The position numbers and the translations under genes were made by a program. DNA of 64,000 bases from assembly GCA_023079485.1 (NCBI GenBank), contig CM041090.1, forward strand, positions 2,337,180 through 2,401,179. Direction: 5' to 3'. The stretch is from Archilochus colubris. Lineage: Eukaryota; Chordata; Aves; Apodiformes; Trochilidae. This document shows positions 54,101 to 58,729 of the stretch, piece by piece (the first letter of the stretch is position 1; each line of letters starts with the position of its first letter). A model generated the notes under the pieces. The model saw nothing but the letters and a program-made list of their open reading frames with translations. It ran no database searches and was not told where the DNA came from.

Positions 54101-54446
54101 TGTATAGAGAACAAACTGCCTACACCATGTTTTGTAGTATTTTTAGCTGATGTTACACGATTTACCTAAAACTAAAGACTTAACTCTCACTTTAAATATA
54201 TAAATACTGCATAAAACACCTATGAGCATGATGTTCAACATCAACAAAATCAGAGTTTAAAAATAAAGCAATATTTCTGCTGAACGTCCCACCTTCAACC
54301 CAAAATGGAAAATGAATGGTGTAACTCACAGGTGTTCCCATCATTGTGTAAGTTTTTCCTGAACCTGTCTGTCCATATGCAAAGAGGCAGATGTTGTATC
54401 CTTTAAATGCACCTGACAGCACAGAAGTGCCAAGGTCCTGAAACAC
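25..54446 (-). CDS. STARD9: STARD9 (kinesin-3 family KIF16A), partial gene, 25 internal coding exons
   Basis: Minus-strand gene spanning nearly the whole window. STARD9 is a very large centrosome/microtubule-associated kinesin-3, known for roles in spindle assembly and pericentriolar material cohesion. Exons joined in order encode the motor core with P-loop GQTGSGKT, switch I SSRSH, switch II DLAGSE, a long loop insertion before YIPYRDS, and [13 protein letters not shown] at the end of the motor. An FHA domain (GRSDSD, QWIERDH, TVNG), coiled coils, a giant disordered exon and a charged C-terminal helix follow. All 24 junctions are GT-AG and phase-compatible; the total is 14,173 nt. The first motor segment (about 80 residues) is not found between 54447 and 64000, and the C-terminal START domain is expected below position 1, so the gene is open at both ends. 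The alternative KIF16B is excluded by the single 11-kb exon and by close resemblance to the mammalian STARD9 blocks I remember. Confidence 0.96.
131..732 (-). other. STARD9 intron, no other feature
   Basis: Intronic, AT-rich. No repeat or RNA gene recognised. Confidence 0.8.
733..879 (-). CDS. STARD9: STARD9 exon: [12 protein letters not shown] segment
   Basis: 49 codons starting [20 protein letters not shown] and including [17 protein letters not shown], matching the LSSGxTSGYNSS block that precedes START in mammals. Acceptor CTACTGTAG, donor CAG followed by GTGAGA. Phase 0/0. The longest open frame here is in a different, spurious frame. Confidence 0.92.
880..2163 (-). other. STARD9 intron with A-rich simple tract
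   Basis: Contains an A-rich tract at about 1720-1798 made of AAAAC/AAAC units. Nothing else recognised. Confidence 0.75.
2164..2347 (-). CDS. STARD9: STARD9 exon: C-terminal charged coiled coil
   Basis: Encodes (R)[19 protein letters not shown], then [20 protein letters not shown] and [20 protein letters not shown], a long charged single helix or coiled coil just ahead of the START region. Acceptor CTTACAG, donor AAG followed by GTGAGC. 184 nt = 1 + 61 codons. Confidence 0.96.
2348..3107 (-). other. STARD9 intron
   Basis: Holds a short direct duplication of the unit GATTTGTCTATAAT at about 2839-2876. Otherwise unremarkable. Confidence 0.75.
3108..3305 (-). CDS. STARD9: STARD9 exon: C-terminal helix, [14 protein letters not shown]
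   Basis: Encodes (R)[19 protein letters not shown], then [11 protein letters not shown], ending RRDVVENT plus two bases. It is very basic and helical. Acceptor TTGGCAG, donor GTATGG. 198 nt = 1 + 65 codons + 2. Confidence 0.95.
3306..4141 (-). other. STARD9 intron with CR1 insertion
   Basis: The intron after the giant exon. Its first 400 bp in the transcript sense are mostly a CR1 tail (3735-4074) lying antisense to the gene. Confidence 0.8.
3735..4074 (+). mobile_element. CR1 LINE 3' fragment
   Basis: Begins in CR1 sequence TCATCACTCTCTACAACTCC and runs to the CR1 3' end with GGGCTGCCCAGG and the terminal TTCTATGATTCTAT repeat. 5'-truncated, as usual for CR1. Antisense to STARD9, ending 68 bp from the giant exon's donor. 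Confidence 0.92.
4142..15325 (-). CDS. STARD9: STARD9 giant exon (11,184 bp)
   Basis: One uninterrupted exon of 1 + 3,727 codons + 2 nt, from acceptor ATATCCACAG to donor GAAAG followed by GTAAAT. It is mostly Ser/Glu/Asn-rich and predicted disordered. Recognisable STARD9 islands include [20 protein letters not shown] and [12 protein letters not shown] near the start, [20 protein letters not shown], and at the end [20 protein letters not shown]. Three TQT motifs lie at 5893-5934 and 6202-6216. No transposon lies inside it. Family knowledge: the equivalent mammalian exon is also huge. The open frame on the other strand and frames is incidental. Confidence 0.97.
5893..5934 (-). other. Paired TQT motifs in STARD9 (candidate LC8 sites)
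   Basis: Encodes [14 protein letters not shown]. Two TQT cores spaced eight residues apart resemble dynein light chain LC8-binding linear motifs. The core is visible; the binding is inferred. Confidence 0.45.
6202..6216 (-). other. TQT motif in STARD9 (candidate LC8 site)
   Basis: Encodes GTQTT, a third TQT core about 90 residues upstream of the pair, in a stretch followed by a basic patch (YKRQRRHQR). Confidence 0.4.
15326..16072 (-). other. STARD9 intron, no other feature
   Basis: AT-rich intronic sequence. Nothing recognised. Confidence 0.8.
16073..16556 (-). CDS. STARD9: STARD9 exon: second coiled coil
   Basis: 160 codons plus two bases at each end, starting (N)[18 protein letters not shown] and running through [16 protein letters not shown] and [17 protein letters not shown] to CLPQVP. 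It is strongly helical and basic, matching the LQLLRRHTLRAAERN block of mammalian STARD9. Acceptor TTTACAG, donor GTGAGT. Confidence 0.96.
18816..18924 (+). repeat. AT-rich simple repeat (TTATTTCTA-like)
   Basis: Imperfect runs of TTATTTCTA and TTATTA units. Confidence 0.85.
19536..19845 (+). mobile_element. Small ERV-type LTR with duplicated 3' end
   Basis: Starts TGTAGAACAAGATAAACC and is homologous to the LTRs at 46063 and 58730. It contains AATAAA at 19644-19649. A normal LTR end (GCTACA) occurs at 19751, but a further 41-nt spacer and a second copy of the terminal 52 nt (19794-19845) follow. Exact 6-bp GAGGAC repeats at 19530-19535 and 19846-19851 flank the whole, showing that it inserted as one unit. 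The last bases, TTCG, replace the expected TACA. Confidence 0.85.
20815..21002 (-). CDS. STARD9: STARD9 exon: first coiled coil after FHA
   Basis: Encodes (R)[19 protein letters not shown], then [17 protein letters not shown], and ends [11 protein letters not shown], a heptad-like coiled coil matching the mammalian IQQQQxYVEDL block. The donor AAA followed by GTGGGT is moderate. The acceptor is a tandem NAGNAG: using the upstream AG moves the exon start to 21005 and adds one residue, giving S-R in place of R. Confidence 0.94.
21006..27963 (-). other. STARD9 intron (7 kb)
   Basis: Holds a CR1 tail at 27114 and a somewhat CpG-richer block at about 25080-25900. An AT-rich TATA-type tract lies at 27676-27745. 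No other gene found. Confidence 0.75.
27114..27374 (+). mobile_element. CR1 LINE 3' fragment
   Basis: Starts CTCAGCAAGACAAGAGGG and continues through GGGCTGCCCAGGGAAGTAG to AGCCAGTTCTATA. It is the same subfamily as the 3735 copy, nearly collinear with it, and antisense to STARD9. Confidence 0.92.
27964..28008 (-). CDS. STARD9: STARD9 exon: 45-nt cysteine-bearing micro-exon
   Basis: Encodes [14 protein letters not shown], entered with one base that completes Asn and left with two bases that complete Arg or Ser. It was found by splice signals (TATTTTTATTTTTACAG acceptor, AAG followed by GTAAGA donor). It is the only segment seen that bridges the neighbouring phases (2 to 1, then 2 to 1). Confidence 0.82.
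28009..30065 (-). other. STARD9 intron, no other feature
   Basis: AT-rich, no recognised repeats or RNA genes. Confidence 0.75.
30066..30169 (-). CDS. STARD9: STARD9 exon: post-[11 protein letters not shown] segment
   Basis: 34 codons plus two bases, [20 protein letters not shown] then [14 protein letters not shown]. It aligns with the LEWLDLDGD segment after the FHA domain in mammalian STARD9 but is otherwise diverged. Acceptor TTTGTAG with a good pyrimidine tract; donor GTAAGT. Confidence 0.87.
30170..31167 (-). other. STARD9 intron, no other feature
   Basis: Nothing recognised. Confidence 0.75.
31168..31250 (-). CDS. STARD9: STARD9 exon: end of FHA
   Basis: Encodes (G)[19 protein letters not shown] then AILRQRRS, the last FHA strand (FRFNHP) and a basic tail. 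Acceptor TTCACAG, donor TCA followed by GTAAGT. 83 nt = 2 + 27 codons. Confidence 0.95.
31251..32135 (-). other. STARD9 intron, no other feature
   Basis: Nothing recognised. Confidence 0.75.
32136..32273 (-). CDS. STARD9: STARD9 exon: FHA core
   Basis: Encodes (V)[14 protein letters not shown], then [17 protein letters not shown], then CRLSQ. The ERDHC and TVNG segments are conserved FHA strands. Acceptor TTTATAG, donor GTGAGG. 138 nt = 2 + 45 codons + 1. Confidence 0.95.
32274..33136 (-). other. STARD9 intron with a CpG cluster
   Basis: Six CpG dinucleotides fall within about 28 bp at 32336-32363, otherwise AT-rich. No other feature. Confidence 0.7.
33137..33188 (-). CDS. STARD9: STARD9 exon: [15 protein letters not shown]
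   Basis: 17 codons plus one base, [17 protein letters not shown]. The GR motif followed by S is the phosphopeptide-binding FHA loop. Acceptor TTTTAG, donor GTAAGA. 52 nt, phase 0 to 1. Confidence 0.95.
33189..35966 (-). other. STARD9 intron, no other feature
   Basis: AT-rich intron of 2.8 kb. No repeat family recognised. Confidence 0.75.
35967..36146 (-). CDS. STARD9: STARD9 exon: linker into FHA domain
   Basis: 60 codons beginning [16 protein letters not shown] and ending [15 protein letters not shown]. The second half, from [11 protein letters not shown], starts the FHA-type fold of kinesin-3 proteins. Acceptor TTTCAAG, donor AGG followed by GTGAGA. Phase 0/0. A solo ERV LTR sits 98 bp upstream in the transcript sense. 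Confidence 0.95.
36245..37048 (+). mobile_element. Solo ERV LTR (804 bp, ERVL-like)
   Basis: Starts TGTCCTGGTTTGGGCCAGGA, an LTR start I associate with songbird ERVs, and ends GTTAAACCCTGACG (expected CA, now CG). Exact 5-bp duplications CCAGT at 36240-36244 and 37049-37053 mark the insertion. It contains a CRE-like TACGTCA about 36557, a TATA box at 36570 and an ATTAAA poly(A)-type signal about 36911. The 5-bp duplication fits class III ERVL; the class is inferred. No internal region remains, so it is a recombined solo LTR. Confidence 0.88.
36557..36576 (+). promoter_or_regulatory. LTR core promoter: CRE-like site plus TATA box
   Basis: TACGTCA followed about 7 bp later by TATAAAT, inside the solo LTR. 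This is the expected U3 promoter layout. It faces antisense to STARD9. Activity is not known. Confidence 0.5.
37629..37703 (-). CDS. STARD9: STARD9 exon: linker [10 protein letters not shown]...
   Basis: 25 codons, [20 protein letters not shown] then QNEMK, matching the linker between neck and FHA in mammalian STARD9. Acceptor ATACAG. The donor GTTTGT is the weakest in the gene, but length and phase 0/0 agree with both neighbours. Confidence 0.88.
37704..38520 (-). other. STARD9 intron, no other feature
   Basis: Nothing recognised. Confidence 0.75.
38521..38598 (-). CDS. STARD9: STARD9 exon: neck coiled coil
   Basis: 26 codons, [20 protein letters not shown] then LMSFEL, a short neck helix after the motor. 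Acceptor TTTCAG, donor CTG followed by GTACGT. Phase 0 on both sides. Confidence 0.94.
38599..40688 (-). other. STARD9 intron with CR1 copy
   Basis: The 750-bp CR1 copy at 38938 is the only recognised element. Confidence 0.8.
38938..39691 (+). mobile_element. CR1 LINE 3' fragment with RT C-terminal coding sequence
   Basis: Encodes the end of the CR1 reverse-transcriptase ORF ([57 protein letters not shown]). It ends with AAGGATTCTGTGATTCTATG. The frame is open for over 230 codons, though near 39537 it slips out of the CR1 frame, probably by one lost base. 5'-truncated and antisense to STARD9. It is a different subfamily from the 3735 and 27114 copies. Confidence 0.95.
40689..40786 (-). CDS. 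STARD9: STARD9 exon: end of motor core
   Basis: Encodes (T)[19 protein letters not shown] then [13 protein letters not shown], the canonical C-terminal end of kinesin motor domains, where the neck linker begins. Acceptor CTATAG, donor GTGAGG. 98 nt = 2 + 32 codons, phase 0 at the end. Confidence 0.96.
40787..41333 (-). other. STARD9 intron, no other feature
   Basis: Nothing recognised. Confidence 0.75.
41334..41528 (-). CDS. STARD9: STARD9 exon: motor insertion loop and YIPYRDS block
   Basis: Encodes [17 protein letters not shown], then a Ser/Gly/Pro-rich stretch, then [20 protein letters not shown] and [11 protein letters not shown]. The low-complexity stretch between STL and YIPYRDS is the long loop-12 insertion typical of STARD9; it is absent or shorter in most kinesins. 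Acceptor TTTCAG, donor GTGAGT. 195 nt = 2 + 64 codons + 1. Confidence 0.96.
41757..41854 (-). CDS. STARD9: STARD9 exon: motor switch II to alpha-4
   Basis: Completes DLAGSE and encodes [20 protein letters not shown] then [12 protein letters not shown], the switch II helix region that contacts microtubules. Acceptor CTGCAG, donor GTAAGG. 98 nt = 1 + 32 codons + 1. Confidence 0.96.
41855..42321 (-). other. STARD9 intron, no other feature
   Basis: Nothing recognised. Confidence 0.75.
42322..42389 (-). CDS. STARD9: STARD9 exon: motor, start of switch II
   Basis: Encodes [22 protein letters not shown] plus two bases of Ser. The DLAGSE switch II motif is split across this and the next exon. Acceptor TTCAG, donor GTAATG. 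68 nt = 22 codons + 2. Confidence 0.95.
42390..43217 (-). other. STARD9 intron, no other feature
   Basis: Nothing recognised. Confidence 0.75.
43218..43290 (-). CDS. STARD9: STARD9 exon: motor switch I
   Basis: Encodes (R)[15 protein letters not shown] then [14 protein letters not shown] is switch I, which senses the nucleotide gamma-phosphate. Acceptor TTTTTTCTAG; donor CAG followed by GTTAGC, a slightly weak donor. 73 nt = 1 + 24 codons, ending in phase 0. The position three before SSRSH is His rather than the usual kinesin Asn. Confidence 0.95.
45061..45230 (+). repeat. (CTCTC)34 pentanucleotide microsatellite
   Basis: About 34 uninterrupted CTCTC units except one CTCAC variant at about 45146-45150. 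All frames stay open through it, which creates spurious Leu/Ser/Pro and Glu/Arg/Gly ORFs. Confidence 0.98.
46063..46270 (-). mobile_element. Solo LTR of the small ERV/TRIM family
   Basis: 208 bp, about 206 bp being typical of the family. In + orientation it runs TGTTGTGGGAAGAGCC to TTGTTTCTCTGCA, so the element faces minus, the same direction as STARD9. It carries AATAAA (as TTTATT at 46166-46171) abutting a GC hairpin. ATAC repeats at 46059-46062 and 46271-46274 (5 of 6 if extended to six) are the probable target duplication. Confidence 0.88.
46675..46744 (-). CDS. STARD9: STARD9 exon: motor, [12 protein letters not shown] block
   Basis: Encodes (G)[23 protein letters not shown], the motor helix before switch I. 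Acceptor GGCAG, donor AAAAG followed by GTATTT. 70 nt = 2 + 22 codons + 2, phase-compatible with both neighbours. It follows a 5.3-kb intron. Confidence 0.94.
46745..52064 (-). other. STARD9 intron (5.3 kb) with T/G tract
   Basis: Contains a T/G-only tract at 47301-47460 and a short GC-rich block just after it. No element or gene recognised in the remainder. Confidence 0.75.
47301..47460 (+). repeat. T/G-rich low-complexity tract
   Basis: About 160 bp almost free of A and C on the + strand, with units such as GGTTTTGGGTTTTGGG. The transcript-sense strand is A/C-rich. Confidence 0.85.
52065..52177 (-). CDS. STARD9: STARD9 exon: motor, [13 protein letters not shown] block
   Basis: Encodes [17 protein letters not shown] then [14 protein letters not shown], the most recognisable kinesin-3 motor block. 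The acceptor CTTCAG supplies one base to finish Ser. The donor GTGAGG leaves the first base of a Gly codon. 113 nt = 1 + 37 codons + 1. Confidence 0.96.
52178..52806 (-). other. STARD9 intron, no other feature
   Basis: AT-rich. Nothing recognised. Confidence 0.75.
52807..52868 (-). CDS. STARD9: STARD9 exon: motor, ALFARKDD segment
   Basis: Encodes [20 protein letters not shown] plus two bases of a Ser codon completed in the next exon. This is the kinesin helix and strand leading into FLEIYNE. Acceptor GCAG, donor GTAAGT. Enters in phase 0 and leaves two bases over. Confidence 0.94.
52954..52986 (-). CDS. STARD9: STARD9 exon: 33-nt motor micro-exon
   Basis: Eleven codons, [11 protein letters not shown], the kinesin segment just after the P-loop strand. 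Acceptor AAG before GCATCC; donor GAG followed by GTATTT. Phase 0 on both sides. It is separated from the next exon by only 85 bp. Confidence 0.93.
52987..54329 (-). other. STARD9 intron, no other feature
   Basis: Nothing recognised. Confidence 0.75.
54330..54446 (-). CDS. STARD9: STARD9 exon: P-loop of kinesin motor
   Basis: Encodes 39 codons, VFQDLG...[15 protein letters not shown]. The Walker A/P-loop GQTGSGKT is at 54351-54374 and binds ATP phosphates. The acceptor is TTTCCAG before GTGTTTCAG; the donor is CCT followed by GTGAGT. It starts and ends in phase 0. It is the most 5' exon visible, and the preceding exon is not in the window. Confidence 0.95.
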
Positions 54447-55017
54447 CTGGAAAGACCAAAAGAAACAGAACAGGCCATGAGTAAAGCACCTCCTTATACA
54501 AACTCCACACAGCTTTTGGATCTTGAAGCTTTAATAACCTCGTGGGAACAAGGATCTTCACAGTATTTCCCTTTTTAATTTATCAGACACAATACTGTGT
54601 CCAGCATTTACTTGCTAGATCTTCCTCCACATGCCAAGCACAGTGCTGACACCAAGCAGTAGTATTTAATTGCCTCATGTGTTATCTCTTATTTTATACT
54701 TGGTCTGTACGAATTCTTGAGATTCTCCCCAACCCCGGGTTTTTACAGTCCTCAGCAGACATCTGAAAGAAAGGCACAATCAAAGCCCTTTGATGAAATA
54801 AGAGTAACAGAAGGAGCAGGCATCGGAAACCCAAGTCAGAAGCAAATTGAGGCCTAACCCACCGCCTGCCAGCAGACTTCATGCAAGCAATACTTCCATC
54901 TGATCACCTGTCTCATCAGGAAGCAAAACCACCATGGACTAAATTTTTTATTTTCTGTTCACACCACAAGCAGAGTTACAAGTGCCTCCTTCTGCTCATC
55001 GTAATGCAGAGCTTGAG

Positions 55018-55505
55018 ATTGTCACCCCTGAGCCTCCTCTTCTCCAGACTGAACACCCCCAGCTCCCTCAGCCTCTCCTCAAAGGATCTATGCTCAAGCC
55101 CTTTCACCAGCCTGGTTGCCCTCCTTTGGACCTGCTCCAGGACCTCGATATCCTTCCTGAGCTGAGGGGCCCAGAACTGGACACAGGACTCAAGCTGTGG
55201 CCTCACCAGGGCTGAGCACAGGGGCAGAATCCCTTCCCTGGACCTGCTGGCCACGCTGTTCCTGATCCAGCCCAGGATGCCATTGGCCTTCTTGGCCACC
55301 TGGGCACACTGCTGGCTCATGTTCAGCTTCCTGGCAATCCAGACTCCCAGGTCCCTTTCTGCCACTCTGTGCCCAGCCTGGAGCTCCCCATGGGGTTGTT
55401 GTGTTGAACCTCATCCCATTGGAATCATCCCAACTCTCCAGTCTGTCCAGGTCCCTCTGCAGGGCCCTCCTGCCTTCCAGCTGATCCACACTCCCCCCCA
55501 AAAGA
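55018..55505 (-). mobile_element. CR1 LINE internal fragment (3' end missing)
   Basis: Minus-strand CR1 RT C-terminal sequence ([39 protein letters not shown]). The upstream part has lost an internal segment just before the ACCCCATGGGGAGCTCCAGG stretch. The fragment stops within the LRGD codons, so the usual CR1 3' end is absent. Confidence 0.88.
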
Positions 55506-58106
55506 AGGGAATGTGCCTGTCTATTCCCCATGTTTCAATGTGCTGGCAGCCCTATGTGTGGGCACTGCTGAGAGCAGTGCCTTCTGGGGTCATCTGCACA
55601 GGCAGGTACATCCCTGTGCTGTGTCCTTTGTCCTTGTCAGTGGTTGTGATTTTGGCACACATCATCAGCTGAACCTGCAAAGGGGAAAGCAGGTGCCTTG
55701 GCCATCAGTGTAGGATGGAGAGATCTCCAGATGTCCAGGCACACAGGTCTGGCTTCCAGGGCCTGGGCAGGAGGAAACCCCAAGTCCTGGAGCCCATGGG
55801 AGGCAGTGGCTTTATGCATCCCTTAACTAGATCAAGTTGTTTTTAAGGATAAACTTATCTGTGGTCTTGAATAAATAGATGACAGCCAAAAGTCCAGAAT
55901 ACACAATGTGAACTGGTGGCTCCCAAGAAACACATCTGGCTAGTCATTTTCAACTTTTATGGATAGGAAGGAAAAATAAAAAAAGATACTAGCCAAAAAA
56001 ATCTGTGGTGCTTAGCTGACTAATGAGTGAACAAATAACTGACATATTAGCATGATGGTTGAAAGTTACGCCAAAAAGGCCAATTGACCACTTTTACCTA
56101 ATAAATAAACCTTGTCCAAATTTAAAAAAGATATTATCACACTACTTTTACTTAGCAGTGGTCACTGCTAAGTTTAGAATCTATATAAAGAATGCAGAAC
56201 TGCACAAAAAGACAGAGAAGGGGCTTAAGAAATAAATTGCAGAGAAGACAGATATTAAGAAGCACTTGGAAATGTCAATTTTCAGGGTGACACTGTGGAA
56301 AGAAAGTGTGGCAGGGAAGGGAAGAGGGAAGATTATCCCCAGGGATTTTAACAGTCTGAACTTAAGCATCAAAGAGGGCCAAAAAAAGGCTAGGCAAAAA
56401 ACTTGAAAGACAGCTAAGACAGCTATACATTCAAAGCACCAGGCAAAAGAAAGATAAACAACAGAGCAACAATTACAAAGTGGTTTCTGTACTTTATAGG
56501 CATGGGGAAAAGGAAGTTTCTTACTTCCAAGTGACAGAATGGAATTACCACTAGAAACCTCTCCCAGAGCCATTATAAAAGTTGTGCTTCTTTTTCCCAT
56601 GTCAGATATAAGTGTTTCCCAGTCCCACAACCAGAACTGAGAGAAAATTGTTCCTTATAAATCAAGTGCATACTGGAAAGTATAAATTAGGATCCTGGGT
56701 AGCATTTTGCCTGTGAGGCATGTTTGCCAAAATGTGGGAAAATGTAATTGCAGGGATTAGGCTGGAGGTTGGGGTTTCCTGAGGGCTGCTACTAGGAGTG
56801 CTCCAACATCTGTTCTTATATCCCTTCATCTATGGGAGCCCCACTTAAAAATAATAATTGAATAAATGTAGGAAACTGTGCACTTAGCCCTTTTGCAATG
56901 GGATTTCTTATATGAAGATCTGCAGAAACTGGCCCCAAGATCACTTTCACACGGTGAGTCTTCCATTGCTTCTGATGTACAGTTTTTGTTTTAGTAATCC
57001 AATTTATTTGGCCACTTCTAGACAGTATGCAACACATCTCTAAGCTATCTTAGCATAGTTCCTGCTACTGAACTGAGAGTTCCTGTTTGTTCCAGGGACT
57101 CAGCAATAGTCATGTCAATCCTAACTAAAGAGGCAGCCACAGCTAACAGCCAGAGCTGAACAACTCACCACATTTCACCATAAAAAAGTCACAGCTTTAG
57201 AGCATGGTGACAAGCATAGAGCAAGCCACATGCTAAACACAGTGATTCTGAAGTTTCTCCTGATGCTCTCCCTGTAATTTCAGTGAGGTTAGCCCCATAT
57301 TTACAACATCATTATAACAGATTAATCTGGTTTTCTTCAATAGACATTTGGAAAAGCATCTGAGCATTAACAGCAGCAATGTAAATCACTGTAATTAGTT
57401 CTTGGCAGGAGTTATCAACCAAGACAGGATATAACTCAAGTTCCTTGACATTGCACAGCCCCATTGATCAGTCCCATGAGTTCAGAAATCTGTTTACCTA
57501 ATCCCCTACAGTAAATCTCTAAGCTGACAGGAGCTCAAGACTCAAATGAGCACGCAGGCCACTAAAGTTACACCAAACTGCAACTAGTGGCCTTATACAC
57601 TGTCCCCACCCTCTTGTGCTACCTCCAATTTTCTCATGGATGCTTCAGCACCCACCCATCCGTCCCTCCCTCCACTGCTTCCTGCCAGCCTCTCATCTAT
57701 CTTCAGACCCACTCTCAGCTTTCCTAGGTTGAGAACTGGGACACAGGGTGTCTGGCTTTGGGGAAGAGGCTATGCCTGAGCAGCCAGAACATGGGACACT
57801 GCCAACTGCTCTCAGCTGCTGGTGGGGATGCACACAAACCTTGCACCAAAGGCTGATGCCCAGCTCTGGCAGGACACCAAAAAAATTTCCTGTAGAATAA
57901 ATCTGTCATGAGCTGCCATGCAGACTTACAAAAGATGGAAGAATGGTACCTCCTTCCAAATGTCTTTTGTGCTACTAAACAATCATCGTCTTCCTTATGC
58001 TCACTGTAACCCAGCTTCCAGAATTTGCCTCCTCTTTGTACTCTTGGCTTTTCTACTTTGCTGCTTATTATTCACTTAGATGTTAAAATCCCCCAAGATT
58101 GCAAAG

Positions 58107-58112
58107 CAAAAT
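58107..58112. repeat. Target site duplication, left copy
   Basis: CAAAAT, identical to 58936-58941, flanks the miniature LTR element. Confidence 0.85.
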
Positions 58113-58405
58113 TGTAGCGGAAAGAGCCTTTCTTGCTTCTGAGGCTCGACGAGCTGCTGGCCTCTCCATTGCCTCGCACCAGGGTGAGGTGAGGTGAGGT
58201 GAGGTGAGGTGAGGTGAGGTGAGGTGAGGTGAGGTGAGGTGAGGTGAGGTGAGGTGAGGTGAGGTGAGGTGAGCTGCCCTCTGTGGGTGTGTGTCCCACC
58301 TTTATTGGCCCCCTGGTAATAGGGGCCCTGCCCTAACCAGGCACAGGTGGACTCACACCCACTCTTTGGCAACTCGAGGCACCTGGTTTATCTTGTTTCT
58401 CTACA
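58113..58405 (-). repeat. 3' LTR of the TRIM-like element, expanded
   Basis: 293 bp against 206 bp for its partner. The extra 87 bp is essentially the (GAGGT)17 tract. Poly(A) signal AATAAA is read on minus at 58301-58306. Confidence 0.9.
58186..58270 (+). repeat. (GAGGT)17 expansion inside the LTR
   Basis: Seventeen perfect GAGGT units. The paired LTR has only a GTGAAC-type sequence at this position, so the expansion postdates insertion. Confidence 0.95.
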
Positions 58406-58434
58406 TTTCCCCCCCCCCCTTTTTTTTTTTTTTT
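58406..58434 (-). promoter_or_regulatory. Polypurine tract of the TRIM-like element
   Basis: Read on minus: A15, G11, AAA, then the LTR start TGTAGAG. This is the plus-strand primer position in LTR retroelements. Confidence 0.8.
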
Positions 58435-58709
58435 ACAAACATACACTTACAGCTTACGGGATTTAACCCCAGCTTACAAACATACAAACATACACTTTTC
58501 ACAAAGTCTCTGCCTTTTCGACTTGAGTTGTTTTTCTTCCTCCTGTATCTGCTCTTCTCTTGGCTTCCCTCTGCTCAGGGGTTTCCAATCCAAAGAGCTT
58601 GCTGGTCATACCTTTCAGGGAGAGCGTTAGCCCAGGCACTTTTTCAAATCAGGGAGAATGTTCCTGTTGCCAACTCTTCACACTGCTGCTTCTTTAGACG
58701 TCTGTATGT
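58435..58709 (-). other. Non-coding interior of the TRIM-like element
   Basis: No gag or pol similarity and no long ORF. It contains a local duplication of the ACAAACATACACTT type at about 58435-58500 (+ strand). Confidence 0.75.
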
Positions 58710-58727
58710 TGCCTGCATTCTCCACCA
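58710..58727 (-). promoter_or_regulatory. Primer-binding site, tRNA-Ala-like
   Basis: Minus strand reads TGGTGGAGAATGCAGGCA, starting two nt after the LTR's terminal CA. From memory, the first 13 nt complement the 3' end of a tRNA-Ala (CATTCTCCA plus CCA), and the extension matches with one difference. Confidence 0.7.
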
Positions 58728-58729
58728 AA

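Noticed and set aside
25..54446. Assignment to KIF16B or another kinesin-3
   Set aside because: Other kinesin-3 genes lack a giant internal exon and these STARD9-specific blocks.
56181..56630. 149-codon minus-strand open frame
   Set aside because: Hydrophobic, no recognised family, no splice or phase relation to STARD9, inside a long intron. Probably chance.
58186..58270. Tandem repeats as a CRISPR array
   Set aside because: Perfect 5-bp units without spacers, in a vertebrate retroelement. No array is present.
58072..58372. Repetitive ORFs (LTSPH-type and PHLTS-type) near the LTR
   Set aside because: Translation of the GAGGT expansion in an LTR, not protein-coding.
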